Shown: positions 30,073 through 40,689, numbered from the stretch's first letter. The stretch is DNA of 64,000 nucleotides from Macrosoma leucophasiata (GCA_036365455.1 JAWQUS010000022.1:992001-1056000), one strand, 5' to 3'. Numbers and translations: made by a program. Notes: generated from the letters alone by a model not told the origin.

Positions 30073-30577
30073 TCTATATCTATATACATTATGGATGGTT
30101 GCAGAGGCCCAGGAAGACCAAGGCTGACCTACCATGACCAAATAGGTCGAGTTCTGTCTGATGGTGGGGTCAAAAGTCTTAGGAATCGGCGTGCATGTAT
30201 GAAGAGAATGATGAAGGTAGACGAAGCACGAGAGGTTTGTCAGAACCGGGATGTCTGGCGCTCTACACTCTCTGCCTACCCCGTTAGGGACCTGGCGTGA
30301 AGATACATACATACATATATACATTATATATAAATCAATTGCTGTTCGTTAGTCTCGCTAAAACTCGAATTCAAATTAAACGAATGCCAATTTGGCTAAT
30401 TTTTGTGTTGAATGATTTTTGGAAGTCCAGGGAAGGTTTAAAAGGTGAGAAAATATGAAGAAATTGAAGGGAAAAGTAAAAACCACAATTTAATTTTCCC
30501 ATAGGTACAAATAGTCCATATCTGTCAAACCTTTGACACATTATTTCATTCTATACGAAGTTTGCCGGGTCAGCTAC
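30073..30577 (+). mobile_element. I-type Helitron in B, hosting LINE C
   Basis: Inserted between A30072 and T30578 of B without duplication: TCTATATCTATATA at the 5' end and GGGTCAGCTAC at the 3' end. Other copies of B give the empty site GAGTTATATTGAATAAA. This is the cleanest Helitron-type junction here. Confidence 0.85.
30091..30315 (+). pseudogene. RTE-like LINE (family C) end with 10-bp duplication
   Basis: Open for 70 codons from ATG at 30091: DGCRGPGRPRLTYHDQIGRV, then RNRRACMKRMMKVDEAREV and WRSTLSAYPVRDLA to TGA at about 30298, followed by the ATACATACATAC tail. TATATACATT at 30081-30090 and 30316-30325 is an exact target duplication. 5'-truncated, so no enzyme function. Confidence 0.9.
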
Positions 30578-30742
30578 TATTAAATAAAAGTGGGGGCATT
30601 TTGTTTGTTACAGGTTTATTACTGTGCCCGTGTATAGTGAAATAGAATAACAGTGCGAAAACACGGCCTTTCAGGTTGCCTCCAAAACTCCATTGTAAAT
30701 GTTCTGGTAAAGTAGCCATCGCTCTATTCGAATTACTGATTG

Positions 30743-30774
30743 CATAGAGCAACGCGGGCCCGCGTTGCTCTATG
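30743..30774. mobile_element. 32-bp D relic: two termini joined as a perfect palindrome
   Basis: CATAGAGCAACGCGGG followed immediately by its exact complement. Flanks ACTGATTG (30735-30742) and ACTGACTG (30775-30782) match at 7 of 8 positions. It lies within B. Essentially all D interior is deleted. Confidence 0.9.
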
Positions 30775-31156
30775 ACTGACTGTGACTAACTTGACTGACA
30801 TAATAATTCATTAACTTTACTGACTGACTGATTCTAACATAAACGCTGCGTTTATACGAATACGAGATATCGTTTTACTTGACACTGGCAATATGCGTAC
30901 AAGCGATGCCATTATAAAAGAAAAAAAATAAGGTATTTAAAACTACTAGTGATGGTCCAATGGTCGAAATTCGACCGCAATTCATATGCACAAAATATAA
31001 CTAAGTTTGAATTCTATAATGGTGAAACCGTTTTACCACAGGCTGGTTGGTACACCGCACATGTTGCTGGTGGTGATGTTTGACATTTTGACATTATCAC
31101 TAGAACGTAATTTATTGTGTTGTGTTGTCAAATGCAGTGAACAAAATAACGTTTAT

Positions 31157-31413
31157 TGCAGTTCACATTGATGTTAAGTGATGACTGCAGCCTATAGACA
31201 CCCACACAAAGACCAAGGTCAAAATGCAGATGCTTTAACACTCCTGAGGCCTAAGGTCTTATGCCTCTGTGCCGGAAATTACAGGGCCGTACATTACCAC
31301 CTGACCGGAACACGATAGTGTTGAACACTACCATTTAGCGGCAAGTATATTAGGTAATGCGGTGGTGCCTACGCCCGCGAGCTCCGTCACTGGAGCTCTA
31401 CCACCAGTAAAAA
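31157..31413 (-). mobile_element. A retroposon, near full length
   Basis: CAGTTCACATTGATGTTAAG to GGAGCTCTACCACCAG; it lacks only the extreme 3' end. Confidence 0.9.
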
Positions 31414-31751
31414 GTGAAAGTTTTATAAATTTCCACTATTTTATTGGGAAGCAGAGCATAAATAGTAGGAATAATGTTTGTATGATATTTTGTACGCCCA
31501 ATATCGACATGAATCGTGAATAGTTGATGGAATTTTCTAACGCATGTTTTAAATCATCACAGAAGAATCTTTTTGAATTGGCAACTATTTATCACATGTT
31601 GTGATGGGCAAAAACGAGAAATCCGATGCGATCTACATGCTGAAACTCTTCAAGTTCAACGGTATTAGTCATATTATTGAATAATATCCACTGAACGCCT
31701 AGTGATGTGTTTCCTTTTCTATACAGTTTTTTGTTTACACTTTGGATAGTT
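31414..31751. other. Unassigned, no gene seen
   Basis: No repeat or coding signal recognised. Confidence 0.4.
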
Positions 31752-31985
31752 GAGATCATCATATCAGCCGTAATATGTCCACTGCTGGACTAAAGCCTCT
31801 CCATAAGGAGATGATGGGATACAAACCCTCCCCCCTGCCATAATTGCCACGCTTGGCATATAAATTGGCGATCGCAGTGGCGGTAGTTTCATTGCAGGAT
31901 GCTGATGTCAATCTTGCATTATTGCACTTACCTATTACCACCCCAGTGGAATGGTTTGACCACCACTGTTCGGTTGTCGGATAGT
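31752..31985 (-). repeat. RTE-type 3' tail region (different subfamily)
   Basis: Reverse of ...CCAGCAGTGGACATATTACG ending with ATG-like repeats (GATCATCATATCAGCC on the + strand). The rest (CCTGCCATAATTGCCACGCT) is typical of lepidopteran repeats as I recall them, but coding is not visible. Confidence 0.5.
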
Positions 31986-32103
31986 TGGGATATTGGCAAC
32001 TAAAAAAGTCCTTTAGAAAAATAATCTGCGTGACTATACTTTGACATGAATTCGGTTAAAATGTGAACGTGTTTCCAGTTGGCGAAAACAAAATGGTATT
32101 TTA

Positions 32104-32149
32104 TTGAAGTTTCACTATGTGGACACTTGAAGTTTCACTATGTGGACAC
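32104..32149. repeat. 23-bp tandem duplication
   Basis: TTGAAGTTTCACTATGTGGA-containing unit at 32104-32126 and 32127-32149. Confidence 0.85.
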
Positions 32150-32255
32150 ACGCAAAAATATTGTCGTGTCCAGACGACGAAATAACAAGTCATTACAATT
32201 TCAAGTTTAACCAACTGGACATACGTGTGTCCGGTCGTTCGTGTCGAGTTGAGGG

Positions 32256-32487
32256 GTTATACTGAAATAGAATATCAGTACGAAAACACGTTCTTTCGGG
32301 TTGCCTCCAAAACTTCATTGTAAATGTTCTGGTAAAGTAGCCATCGCTTTACTCGAATTACTGTGACTCTGACTGACGGACGGATAAATTGACTGACTGT
32401 CTCTGACTTTTACGTTGCTACGAATACGAAATATCGTTTTACTTGACACTGGCAATATGCATAACAAGCGATGCCATAAAAAAATGC
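32256..32487 (+). mobile_element. B retroposon, 5'-truncated
   Basis: ACTGAAATAGAATATCAGTA to CAAGCGATGCCATAAAAAAA. Confidence 0.85.
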
Positions 32488-32565
32488 ATTGTAGTGTGTG
32501 TAATATTTGAGGGATGATGTCCATCATATACCTACTCGTAGAATGTGTAAAACTAGTAAACTTTT

Positions 32566-32857
32566 ACTGGTGGTAGAGCTCCAGTGACGGAGCTCGCGGG
32601 CGTAGGCACCACCGCATTACCTAATATACTTGCCGCTAAATGGTAGTGTTCAGCACTATCGTGTTCCGGTCAGGTGGTAATGTACGGCTCTGTAATTTCC
32701 GGCACAGAGGCATAACACCGTAGGCCTCAGGGGTGGTAACGCATCTGCACTTCGACCTTTGGTCTTTTTGTGGGTGTCTATAGGCTGCAGTCATCACTTA
32801 ACATCAATGTGAACTGCATGCTTGTTTGCCACCTTCATTACATAAAAAAAAAAAAAG
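32566..32857 (+). mobile_element. A retroposon, reference copy
   Basis: Full length: 5' TACTGGTGGTAGAGCTCCAG, a GAGCTC...GAGCTC hairpin at about 32576-32595, TTGCCGCTAAATGGTAGTGT, GTTCCGGTCAGGTGGTAATG, GGCTGCAGTCATCACTTAAC, TGCTTGTTTGCCACCTTCAT and a terminal A12 run. The constant 5' end, 3' A tail and many truncated copies indicate retroposition. No clear A/B box pair or coding frame, so it may be a SINE or a LINE 3' end. Every A call in this list is relative to this copy. Confidence 0.92.
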
Positions 32858-33045
32858 AAAGAGAATTATTTATGCAAACACATAAAATCAATAAGTATGA
32901 AATAGGACCAATAACAGCTTATGTTAAGATGGGACTGACATATCCTACAGTGGACGAAAGCGTGCAAAAAATTTAGTTAGAACAAAGGTCTTAGGGTGGC
33001 AACCATAGATTAATTATCTACTTCGTTAGAAATCTATGGTGGAGG

Positions 33046-33451
33046 AGTTTTGGCGGGAACCTTGAAAGAGGCGTATGGTGCTCTTATTTTATTTCATTTT
33101 CTTGGTGTATTTTTAAGTTATATTGAATAAAATTGGTGGAATTTTGTTTGATATAGGTTTATTACAGTGCCCGTGTATAGTGAAATAGAATAACAGTGCA
33201 AAAACACGACCTTTCAGGTTGCCTCCAAAACTTCATTGTAAATGTTCTGGTAAAGTAGCCATCGCTTTACTCGAATAACTTGATTGTAACTCACTTGACT
33301 GACATATTATACTTGATATTTACATATTATATACATATACACTTGATGACTAAATTATACTAACTTTTACGCTGCTTAAACAAATATGAAATATCGTTTT
33401 ACTTGACACTGGCAATATGCGTAATAGCGATGCCATAACAAAAAAAAAAAT
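33046..33451 (+). mobile_element. B retroposon, full length
   Basis: AGTTTTGGCGGGAACCTTGA to AGCGATGCCATAACAAAAAA. It carries the AT-rich expansion (ATTATACTTGATATTTACAT) also found in the inverted pair at 46 kb. Confidence 0.9.
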
Positions 33452-33454
33452 CTG

Positions 33455-33572
33455 TGGTGGCAACGCATTTGCATTTTGAGCTCTAGTCTTTGTGTAAGTG
33501 TTTATGGGCTGCAGTCATCATTTAACATCAATTTGAACTTCATACTTGTTTGGCCCTTTCATTACATAAAAC
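33455..33572 (+). mobile_element. A retroposon 3' end
   Basis: GTGGTGGCAACGCATTTGCA to TTTCATTACATAAAA. Confidence 0.8.
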
Positions 33573-33667
33573 TGATATTAATATAATATAGTAAAACATT
33601 TGGTTGGAATATCTATTAATATCACAATTTTTTTTCTGTTCCTTCCTTACATGATAGTATGAAGAAA

Positions 33668-33765
33668 AAGAACTTATTCGTGAAGTTCAAAGTTATTCAC
33701 TTAGCAGAGTTCCAAGTGCAGTCACTACTGAGAAGAACTCCGCTACCCAACAAACTCAGTAAAAG
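33668..33765 (+). repeat. L repeat fragment
   Basis: GTTATTCACTTAGCAGAGTT to CCCAACAAACTCAG, matching 17.96 and 43.7 kb. Confidence 0.7.
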
Positions 33766-34317
33766 CTCTTATAAATGAGAGTTTAAATCAAATACTTACA
33801 GATTATCATGAAAATCAAATAATGTAAACATTTAATATAGGATTTAAGGGGCGTACAGCATACCTACATACTTTAAATTGTGCAAATTTTGAGGTAGTAT
33901 TCAGAAAAATCTATAGAATTTTATAACATATTTAGATAAATATAATTATGTAATATCCTCTTCATAATTTTACCGTTTTTACATAAAAGTACACAATAAA
34001 TTTTCATACCCCAGTTTTGTACCATAAACACTACCTTTTTTATTCTGAAAAAACTAAGAACTAGGTATTCTCCTCCAGTCCACCACAGGTTATAATGAAA
34101 GAAGAATAAAAAACAATAAATCTCCTCGTTCAACTTTATCTTTTTTATTTAATGGTCCTAAACCAATATTTTCCATTTTGCTTCATACAAAAACCATTGA
34201 ACTATATTATTATATACCTACTGAAGTACTAGACAACACAATCCCTTTGGAGCATGGTTCCAGTTTCTAGAAGTCATTTTACCACACTTTCACATACTTA
34301 CTATTTTTTTTTTGTTT
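33766..34317. other. AT-rich unique stretch, no gene seen
   Basis: No coding or repeat signal recognised. Confidence 0.4.
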
Positions 34318-34592
34318 ATTATAAGTGGCAAACAAGCATGCAATTCACATTGATGTTAAGTGATCACTGCAGCCTAAAGACACCCACACAATGACCAGAG
34401 GCCAAAATGCAGATGCGCTGCCACTTCTGAGGCGTTAGGTGTTATGCCTCTGTGCCGGAAATTACAGGGCCGTACATTACCACATGACCGGAACACGATA
34501 GTGCTGAACACCACCATTTAGCGGCAAGTATATTAGGTAATGCGGTGATGCCTACGCCCGCGAGCTCCGTCACTGGAGCTCTACCACCAGTA
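34318..34592 (-). mobile_element. A retroposon, full length
   Basis: TATTATAAGTGGCAAACAAG to GGAGCTCTACCACCAG. Confidence 0.9.
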
Positions 34593-34696
34593 AAACAACA
34601 TGAAATATGACGTGGAAACGTCTCGCATAAAATATCTTTCAAATCGATTTAAAAACGGGACCGGCTGTTTGTTGACTGTCTTTTCTATATAATAAC

Positions 34697-34880
34697 TAGC
34701 GGCCCGCCCCGGCTTCGCCCGCGCTGCTCTGCTCCTATTAGTCATAGCGTAATGTAAGCTATCCTATCTCTCAAGTTGGATCGAACTGCACATGGTGTGC
34801 GAATTTCATTATAATCGGTTAAGTGGTTTAGGAGTCCATTGAGGACAAACATTGTGACACGAGATTTATATATATTAAGA
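34697..34880 (-). mobile_element. T-type Helitron-like element
   Basis: Reverse strand starts TCTTAATATATATAAATCTC after A and ends GGGCCGCTAG before T, with a GC-rich 3' hairpin. Confidence 0.7.
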
Positions 34881-34927
34881 TTACTCGTAGGTACGTTGAC
34901 AAAAAGTCTGTCTTTAGACAGTCTTGT

Positions 34928-35148
34928 CAGAGAATATGTAATAATACTACGTACAGAATGGACATTTCGACGTCCCGCCCGATTTCCCCGCCTCACCCAA
35001 CCTCCTGCCCTCTTATGGGCGACGTTTGGTATTGTTTATGTGATACGCACACAGGTGCACGTGCAAATACACGTCACTGATGTCTGTGTAATAGAGACCA
35101 AATTAAGCGTTTGTATGGAATGTTGTTGCGGTGTGGTCTTGTCTTAGG
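34928..35148 (-). mobile_element. F element fragment
   Basis: CAGAGAATATGTAATAATAC to TTAAGCGTTTGTATGGAATG, as in 11.1-11.3 kb in the opposite orientation. Both termini are lost. Confidence 0.75.
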
Positions 35149-35192
35149 TGTGCTCTGGCACTAAGTAATATGTTGTAAATATATTAAAAATA

Positions 35193-35512
35193 ATTGTTTT
35201 ATATTATTTCGCATTAACACATGCTTGTGAAATATATTTTATTTTTAAAGAAAAATGGAAAGAAAAATTTGACTTCAGGCGAGACTCTGAACTGAAAAGT
35301 CTATTATATCGGTTGCCTAACTAGCATAGTTGGTAATAGATGGCGCTGCTGCTACCATAAAGCAATGCAATAGATGTGAAGGAAAGATTTGACAAATCGG
35401 GCAGGGCTTCAGTAGCTCAATTGGAAGAGCGGCTGGACTAGATTCCCGAGTAGGTCGCGAGTTCGAGTCTCGCCTGAAGTCAAATTTTTCTTTCCATTTT
35501 TCTTTAAAAATA
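35193..35512 (+). mobile_element. G fold-back tRNA-like retroposon, 16-bp duplication
   Basis: 320 bp between exact AAATATATTAAAAATA copies (35177-35192 and 35513-35528). The 5' arm is the antisense of the trailer and tRNA 3' end (to GGCGAGACTC). Then comes the unique middle, the tRNA-like module at about 35403-35480 (one extra base in the anticodon arm) and the T-rich trailer. Confidence 0.9.
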
Positions 35513-35529
35513 AAATATATTAAAAATAC

Positions 35530-36416
35530 CTGTTGTAATTATAAAACCTATCCTTATCCACGTTACCCCTTACCGAATGTTCCCCCATCAAAATTCCGTC
35601 AGTCCCGAAAAACGAATGTTAAAAAATAATAATTTCCCTCGTTTACTTGTTACTGGAATGAAGTATACATTTCCAAACAAAATAAAAAAAAAGTCAACGA
35701 CGCATCTTAAGGCCTTAAAAAGAGCCAAAAAAGACGAGTACGAAAGCAAATGTAGGTATTTGACTCAAACTGTTCAAAGTGTAACTTCCATTTAATTTTA
35801 ACTATAGCTTCTTAGCTTCATTCCCGTCCCTGCGACGTTGCCGCTCTTCAAAAGGGCGACTCCAGCGCACACCATTGGCCCATGAATGCCGAACGCATCT
35901 GCATCCTATTCTAACATAGACACCACTATTGGTCTATTTATATTTTTTTTTACAGACCGATTGGTCGAAGGAGTTTTTATGGCATGCATTTTTTGACTCC
36001 GGTTGGCTGTTGAGATATATGGTGCATAGATAATTTTGTTTTTTTTTTGTTTCACAACGATTTGGTAGATATGTTTAGAACTAGTAGCGTTTTATGATAA
36101 TGTGGTGTTGGGTTTATAGGTTTGGGTGTTATCTACCTGTTCTTGGAAGGGTATTTTAGGGTTTCTTTTTTTGTAGAGTATAGTAGATTATTTATTTTTC
36201 CTTTACACCTTTATTTATGTTTATATAGCATTTATAATTTTACTTCAGTTGATGTCTTAATGTTTGTTTTTTTTTGAGTTATGAACATAATTATTTTTTT
36301 TAATCTGACTGATACTGATCTAAGTACACAGTGCCGGACATTAGAGGATTTATGAAAAGCGAAAGTTCAGCTTTGATATAATACCCAAGTAAATTTATAG
36401 GTATATTATATAGATT
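35530..36416. other. Unique stretch, no gene seen
   Basis: No repeat family recognised. A 72-codon open frame at 35577-35795 is lysine-rich without family features, and I do not regard it as a gene. Confidence 0.4.
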
Positions 36417-36700
36417 CCACTACTTCGCTGGGGTCCTGGGTTCGATTCCCGGGTCGGGTCTATCAGAGATAGCGGTGTGCAATCCTTTATCTCTTGTTCT
36501 ATTGGGATTTTTGCATTTTCTGGAAGTTTCCCATTACCTCGGAGTTTGGTAATGCGCCCGGAGATGTCAACAGGCTCGCCACCTGTTACCTACATGGGCC
36601 AAAACGTAATCGGTGAATCGTGGGTGTATTCGTGTTTGCTTGAATGCATGCATTTACCTCTGCCTACACCTTCGAGTATTACCGGCGTGAAGTTATTTTT
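36417..36700 (+). mobile_element. SINE J, slightly 5'-truncated
   Basis: Starts in the head at about CCACTACTTCGCTGGGGTCC, B-box GGGTTCGATTCCCGGG at 36439-36454, to ACCGGCGTGAAGTTA. Confidence 0.88.
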
Positions 36701-36800
36701 TTACGTTATAGGTATGTAGGTATGTAGGTATGTAGATTATATTGGTAGGAATCTATTTTCTTCCGACTTTGTTCAAGATAAAAATAATATGACTGTGTTT

Positions 36801-37074
36801 TTTATGTATTGCAAATGGCAAACAAGCATGCAGTTCACATTGATATTAAGTGATGAATGCAGCCTATAGACGACCACACAAAGACCAAGGTCAAAATGCA
36901 GATGCGTTACCACTCCTGAGGCCTAAGTTGATATACCTCTGTGCCGGGAATTACAGGGCTGTACATTAGGTACCTGACCGGTACACGATAGTGCTGAACA
37001 CTACCATTTAGCGGCAAGTATATTAGGTAATGCGGTGGTGCCTACGCCCAAAGGCTGGAGCTCTACCACCAGTA
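36801..37074 (-). mobile_element. A retroposon, near full length
   Basis: ATGTATTGCAAATGGCAAAC to GGAGCTCTACCACCAG. Confidence 0.88.
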
Positions 37075-37164
37075 GACCAGACTAGTCAGTCTACGTTGTG
37101 AAAGTTTTCAGAGTATACCTACCTATCTAATAGGTAATCCTATCATACATTATGTAGATAAGTA

Positions 37165-37350
37165 TTTATAGTGGCAAAAAAGTATAATGTTCACATTGAT
37201 AAGTTACCATTTATTCCAATACGATAGTACTGAACTCTACAATTTGGTAGATATCTGGCGCCAAATTGTAGAGTTCAGTACTATCGTGGTAGATTACGAA
37301 ATGCGGTAGTTGCCTACAGTTTCGATCTCCGATACTCTACCATCAGTAAA
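37165..37350 (-). mobile_element. A-derived palindromic element
   Basis: An A remnant in which GATAGTACTGAACTCTACAA (arm 37221-37247) is followed, after 13 bp, by its perfect complement (37261-37287). Outer A sequence lies on both sides. Confidence 0.75.
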
Positions 37351-37377
37351 ACCGGTCAAGCGCGACGTTACGGGCTA

Positions 37378-37677
37378 CGAGAAGGATTTTCCCTAAAGTT
37401 GTAATTTTTTCCTCAAAATTCGGGAAAAGCTTGAGAATGTGTGAGACAAATACTCATCAAATAATTCACATTCACATTCTAGAACGTTACGAAAAATGGC
37501 GCGAAATATTTTGCAATGACATCTTGACATTAGCTTGAACGTTGATTTGTTGTGAAATAAAAATAGACGACCACATTTCTACAATTTCTAGTGACATTCC
37601 TTACATCTTTTTTTCAGCGAATGAATTAGATTCTGTTTTCGTGTATCAAATGATAGATACAGTGCACAACAATAAAT
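37378..37677. other. Unassigned, no gene seen
   Basis: AT-rich; ends near an N-type terminus. Confidence 0.35.
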
Positions 37678-37783
37678 AATGCACATCGATCCTAGGAAGG
37701 AGACTTCGGCACATTTCGGGTCTGTAGAGCGCTATCTCATTCGCACTGTACCTATTTGACGTTTGCCGACCATTTTGATAAAG
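37678..37783. mobile_element. N TIR element, left part
   Basis: ATGCACATCGATCCTAGG with TTTCGGGTCTGTAGAGCG and GACGTTTGCCGACCATTTTG, as in the copies at 38.9 and 55.7 kb. It abuts B. Confidence 0.65.
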
Positions 37784-37833
37784 TTTTTTTTTTATTATGG
37801 CATCGCTATTAAGCATATTGCCAGTGTCAAGTA

Positions 37834-38493
37834 TGTATGTATCTTCACGATAAGTCCCTTACGTGAAAAACATTTTTCATGTGTCTTTCTTTTCAATGTA
37901 CCTATTTATTGGAAGTTTTTGTTATAAAGCCGTTATTGTTTAACATTTAAGACTTATGGAAGTACCTTGACAAACCTATTCAAGGTTTTAAAGTGCTTTT
38001 TCGTTTATACTGTATGTACTCCTTAAGTTGAACGCGGTCGAGATGAGATCTTTGCGCAAGATCTGCGGTGTATTACTCACCGATCGCGTTCGTAATGAAG
38101 ATGTAAGAAAGAGACTTTGTGTGAATGATAGTATCGGTGTAAAAATGAAAAAAGGCATGCTCCGATGGTTCGGGCATATAGAAAGAATGTCGAATGAGCG
38201 AATGACTAAACAGATGTACAATGCGAATGTGGATGGTTGCAGAGGCCCAGGAAGACCAAGACTGACCTACCATGACCAAATAGGTCGTGTTCTGTCTGAT
38301 GGTGGGGTCAAAAATCTTAGGAATCGGCGTGCATGTATGAAGAGAATGATGAAGGTAGACGAGGCACGAGAGGTTTGTCAGAACCGGGATATCTGGCGCT
38401 CTACACTCTCTGCCTACCCCGTTAGGGACCTGGCGTGAAGATACATACATACATACTCCTTATATTTAAATAAATAAATACAAAATACAAATA
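37834..38493 (+). mobile_element. LINE C insertion with tails at both ends
   Basis: Flanked by CAAGTA (37828-37833 and 38494-38499). The left edge is a short reversed C tail (TGTATGTATCTTCACG then TAAGTCCCTTACG). About 190 bp of unassigned sequence follows, then a forward C end with tail ATACATACATACAT. The terminal inversion suggests a rearranged or twin-primed insertion. Confidence 0.7.
38028..38438 (+). pseudogene. RTE-like LINE (family C), best-preserved C-terminus
   Basis: 136 open codons ending at TGA. Blocks in order: VEMRSLRKICGVLLTDRVRN (about residues 4-23), DVRKRLCVNDSIGVKMKKGM, LRWFGHIERMSNERMTKQMY, NANVDGCRGPGRPRLTYHDQ, IGRVLSDG, RNRRACMKRMMKVDEAREV and STLSAYPVRDLA. This is the region downstream of the reverse transcriptase in RTE-like non-LTR elements. 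Endonuclease and catalytic RT domains are missing, so this copy cannot act alone. The DNA tail CTACCCCGTTAGGGACCTGG resembles the end of SINE J. Confidence 0.88.
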
Positions 38494-38854
38494 CAAGTAA
38501 AACAATATTTCGTATTCGTATTTATTTAGGCAGCGTAAAAGTTAGTATATAGTCAGTCGATTATTTATTAAGTATGTCAGTCAAGTGAGTTACAGTCAGT
38601 AATTCGAGTAAAGCGATGGCTTCTTTACCAAAACTTTTACGAAAATTTTTGGAGGCAACCTGAAAGGTCGTGTTTTCGCACTGTTATTCTATTTCACTAT
38701 ACACGGGCACTGTAATAAGCCTATATCAAACAAAATGCCACCAACTTTATTTCATTTAACTCGAAAAGACACCCAGAAAATAAAAAGAAAGAAAATAAGA
38801 GCACCATACGCCTCTTTCAAGGTTCCCGCCAAAAATCAAACTTTACTTGACGTT

Positions 38855-39005
38855 TGTCGACCATTTTGATCAAGTTTTGACCAATACCGAACTGTCAGAG
38901 CTTACGTGGGTAGTGTGCAACAGAGATAACGCTCTACGAAGTCGAAACGAGCCGATCTTCTCTTTCGCAGACTCGATGTGCATTAATTGTTGAGTAGTGT
39001 GACTA
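38855..39005. mobile_element. N TIR element, right part
   Basis: GACGTTTGTCGACCATTTTG to CAGACTCGATGTGCATTAAT. Confidence 0.65.
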
Positions 39006-39103
39006 TTACCCGGATGCTTATCACGCGTCACCCCCATATACCGGATGTAGGGGATTTAGTTTGACTCTAATAAAAATTGGCAGTTAAAACTTTGAAATGT
39101 ATT

Positions 39104-39500
39104 GCAAGATTCAAACTTAAAAATTCATTTAATCACTTGAAAACATAGAGCAACACCGGAGGGGAGTAGCCATATGCAGGCTTTCCCCTCTGTCAAAGTA
39201 CAAGCCCAAATGGGCCTATACCTGCCGCCTAGATGTTTAAATGTGTGCGTGAAATTGTTTCTGTATTTTTTTTAAGTCAAGGTGTGAGTTTCGTAGTAAT
39301 AGACGCATTTTTGTAGTGTGCGAGTGTGTCGCACGCATTTCCCCCCGAAAAAAATGACAGATTGTTTTGCGTCGGTAATAAACGCTATGGCTACTCCCCT
39401 CCGGTCCGCCGCGGCCGGTGGCCCGTGTTGCTCTATGCTTGGAAACAATAAAATTTTCTTGTAATAGGTCAAATTTCAAAAATAAATTTGATTCATGGAT
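39104..39500 (+). repeat. E repeat split by D
   Basis: AAATTCATTTAATCACTTGA before and CTTGGAAACAATAAAATTTT after the D element; compare the unbroken sequence at 2.33-2.38 kb. Confidence 0.8.
39144..39437 (+). mobile_element. D element (hAT-like MITE), complete
   Basis: 294 bp, CATAGAGCAACACCGGAGGG to GTGTTGCTCTATG. Flanks CTTGAAAA (39136-39143) and CTTGGAAA (39438-39445) match at 7 of 8 positions. Confidence 0.93.
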
Positions 39501-39888
39501 TATGTCAAAGTAAGCCTTAAAAATATTATCCCTGAACATAATTAAAAAAAAAGAAGATCCGGACGAATTGAGAACCTCCTTCTTTTTTTTTCGGAGTTAC
39601 TATTGATTTTGTATGTCCACATGTACAGTCGAGGGAGTTTCCAGTCATGAAAAAACATTGTAAAATAGACTTTATATCATAGGAATAAGGCACGTGACCT
39701 ACCGGACATTTCTTCGACAGTACCTACTTATAACGTCTTGTAACGATTTCAAATGCGAACCTAAACGATAAAATTGTACTTATCATAGTGCAGCTACTGT
39801 ACTTTACATTAAATATTAATTATTTAATTATAGACACTGCGATGTCAATTCCATTTCCACTATTAAGGGTTCCCACTAGATGTGTCTT
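39501..39888. other. Unassigned, no gene seen
   Basis: AT-rich; no recognised element. Confidence 0.4.
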
Positions 39889-39889
39889 T

Positions 39890-40098
39890 TGGTATGTATG
39901 TATGTATGTATGTATGTGTGTATGTATGTATGTATGTATGTATGTATGTATGTATGTATCTTCACGCCAGGTCCCTAACCGGGTAGGCAGAGAGTGTGGA
40001 GCGCCAGATATCCCGGTCCTGACACACCTCCCGTGCCTCATCTACCTTCATCGTTCTCTTCATACTCGTACATGCACGCCGATTCCTTAGACTACTTT
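39890..40098 (-). mobile_element. LINE C 3' end with (TATG)n tail
   Basis: A 68-bp GTAT-repeat (39892-39959) runs into CTTCACGCCAGGTCCCTAAC, so the microsatellite is the expanded LINE tail. The coding part is short and ends at about 40098. Confidence 0.85.
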
Positions 40099-40249
40099 TG
40101 GTATTGAACGAATCCTAAGAACCGCGTCTTTCTGTCATCATTTCTCCGGAGACGGAGGGACTCCGGGGTCGGACTTCGCAGGGAAACTCACTGAGGGAAG
40201 CTATACACACATTTTTTTAAATAGCCCTTTTTCCGCCGGGTTTTCAAAT

Positions 40250-40605
40250 CTTCGCGATCTACTTTTTCATTTCGTTGAAAATGAACCGTTCGTTCGATGA
40301 GACAGGTCATCGAACGTACGGTTCATTTTCAACGAGTCGAATCGCAAGTCGTGGCGATTGAAAGGAAGCGCGAGCTGGTGACATAGGTATATGGAATGAA
40401 TAATTTGTATCGATCGATCTGCTTCGCTGTTTCAAATGAACTGCTGAGCTTATTACGACGAACGATTCATTTCATACAAACAAATTTAATGAACGACTTT
40501 TTCCAATTCTTGAACCAATCATTTAATTCAACAGGACGAACGAACCGGGTCTTTTGTTAATGGATCAGTGTTAAGCCGGTTATTTGCAATCGAACGAATA
40601 ACATT
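40250..40605 (-). repeat. O repeat with palindrome
   Basis: Reverse of the 28.7-kb O copy. At its left lies a palindrome of 29-bp arms with one mismatch (40272-40300 and 40307-40335; arm begins TCGTTGAAAATGAACCGT). Confidence 0.7.
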
Positions 40606-40689
40606 AGTTGGCACTTGCTTTTAATGGCAATTATAAGTAGTAAATAATAATTGCCGCGTTAAAAAAGGTTAGTGAAGATATTGTAAGTT

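Larger units (their letters stand above)
30000..30930 (+). mobile_element. B retroposon hosting Helitron I, LINE C and a D relic
   Basis: B 5' end TTTTGGCGGGAACCTTGAAA at 30000 to GAGTTA at 30072. It resumes TATTAAATAAAAGTGG at 30578 and ends GCGATGCCATTATAAAAG. It contains the 32-bp D palindrome at 30743. Confidence 0.85.
37784..38838 (-). mobile_element. B retroposon split by LINE C
   Basis: B 3' end ATTATGGCATCGCTATTAAG (to 37833) and the rest from 38494 (CAAGTAAAACAATATTTCGT) to CTTTCAAGGTTCCCGCC at 38830. Confidence 0.85.
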
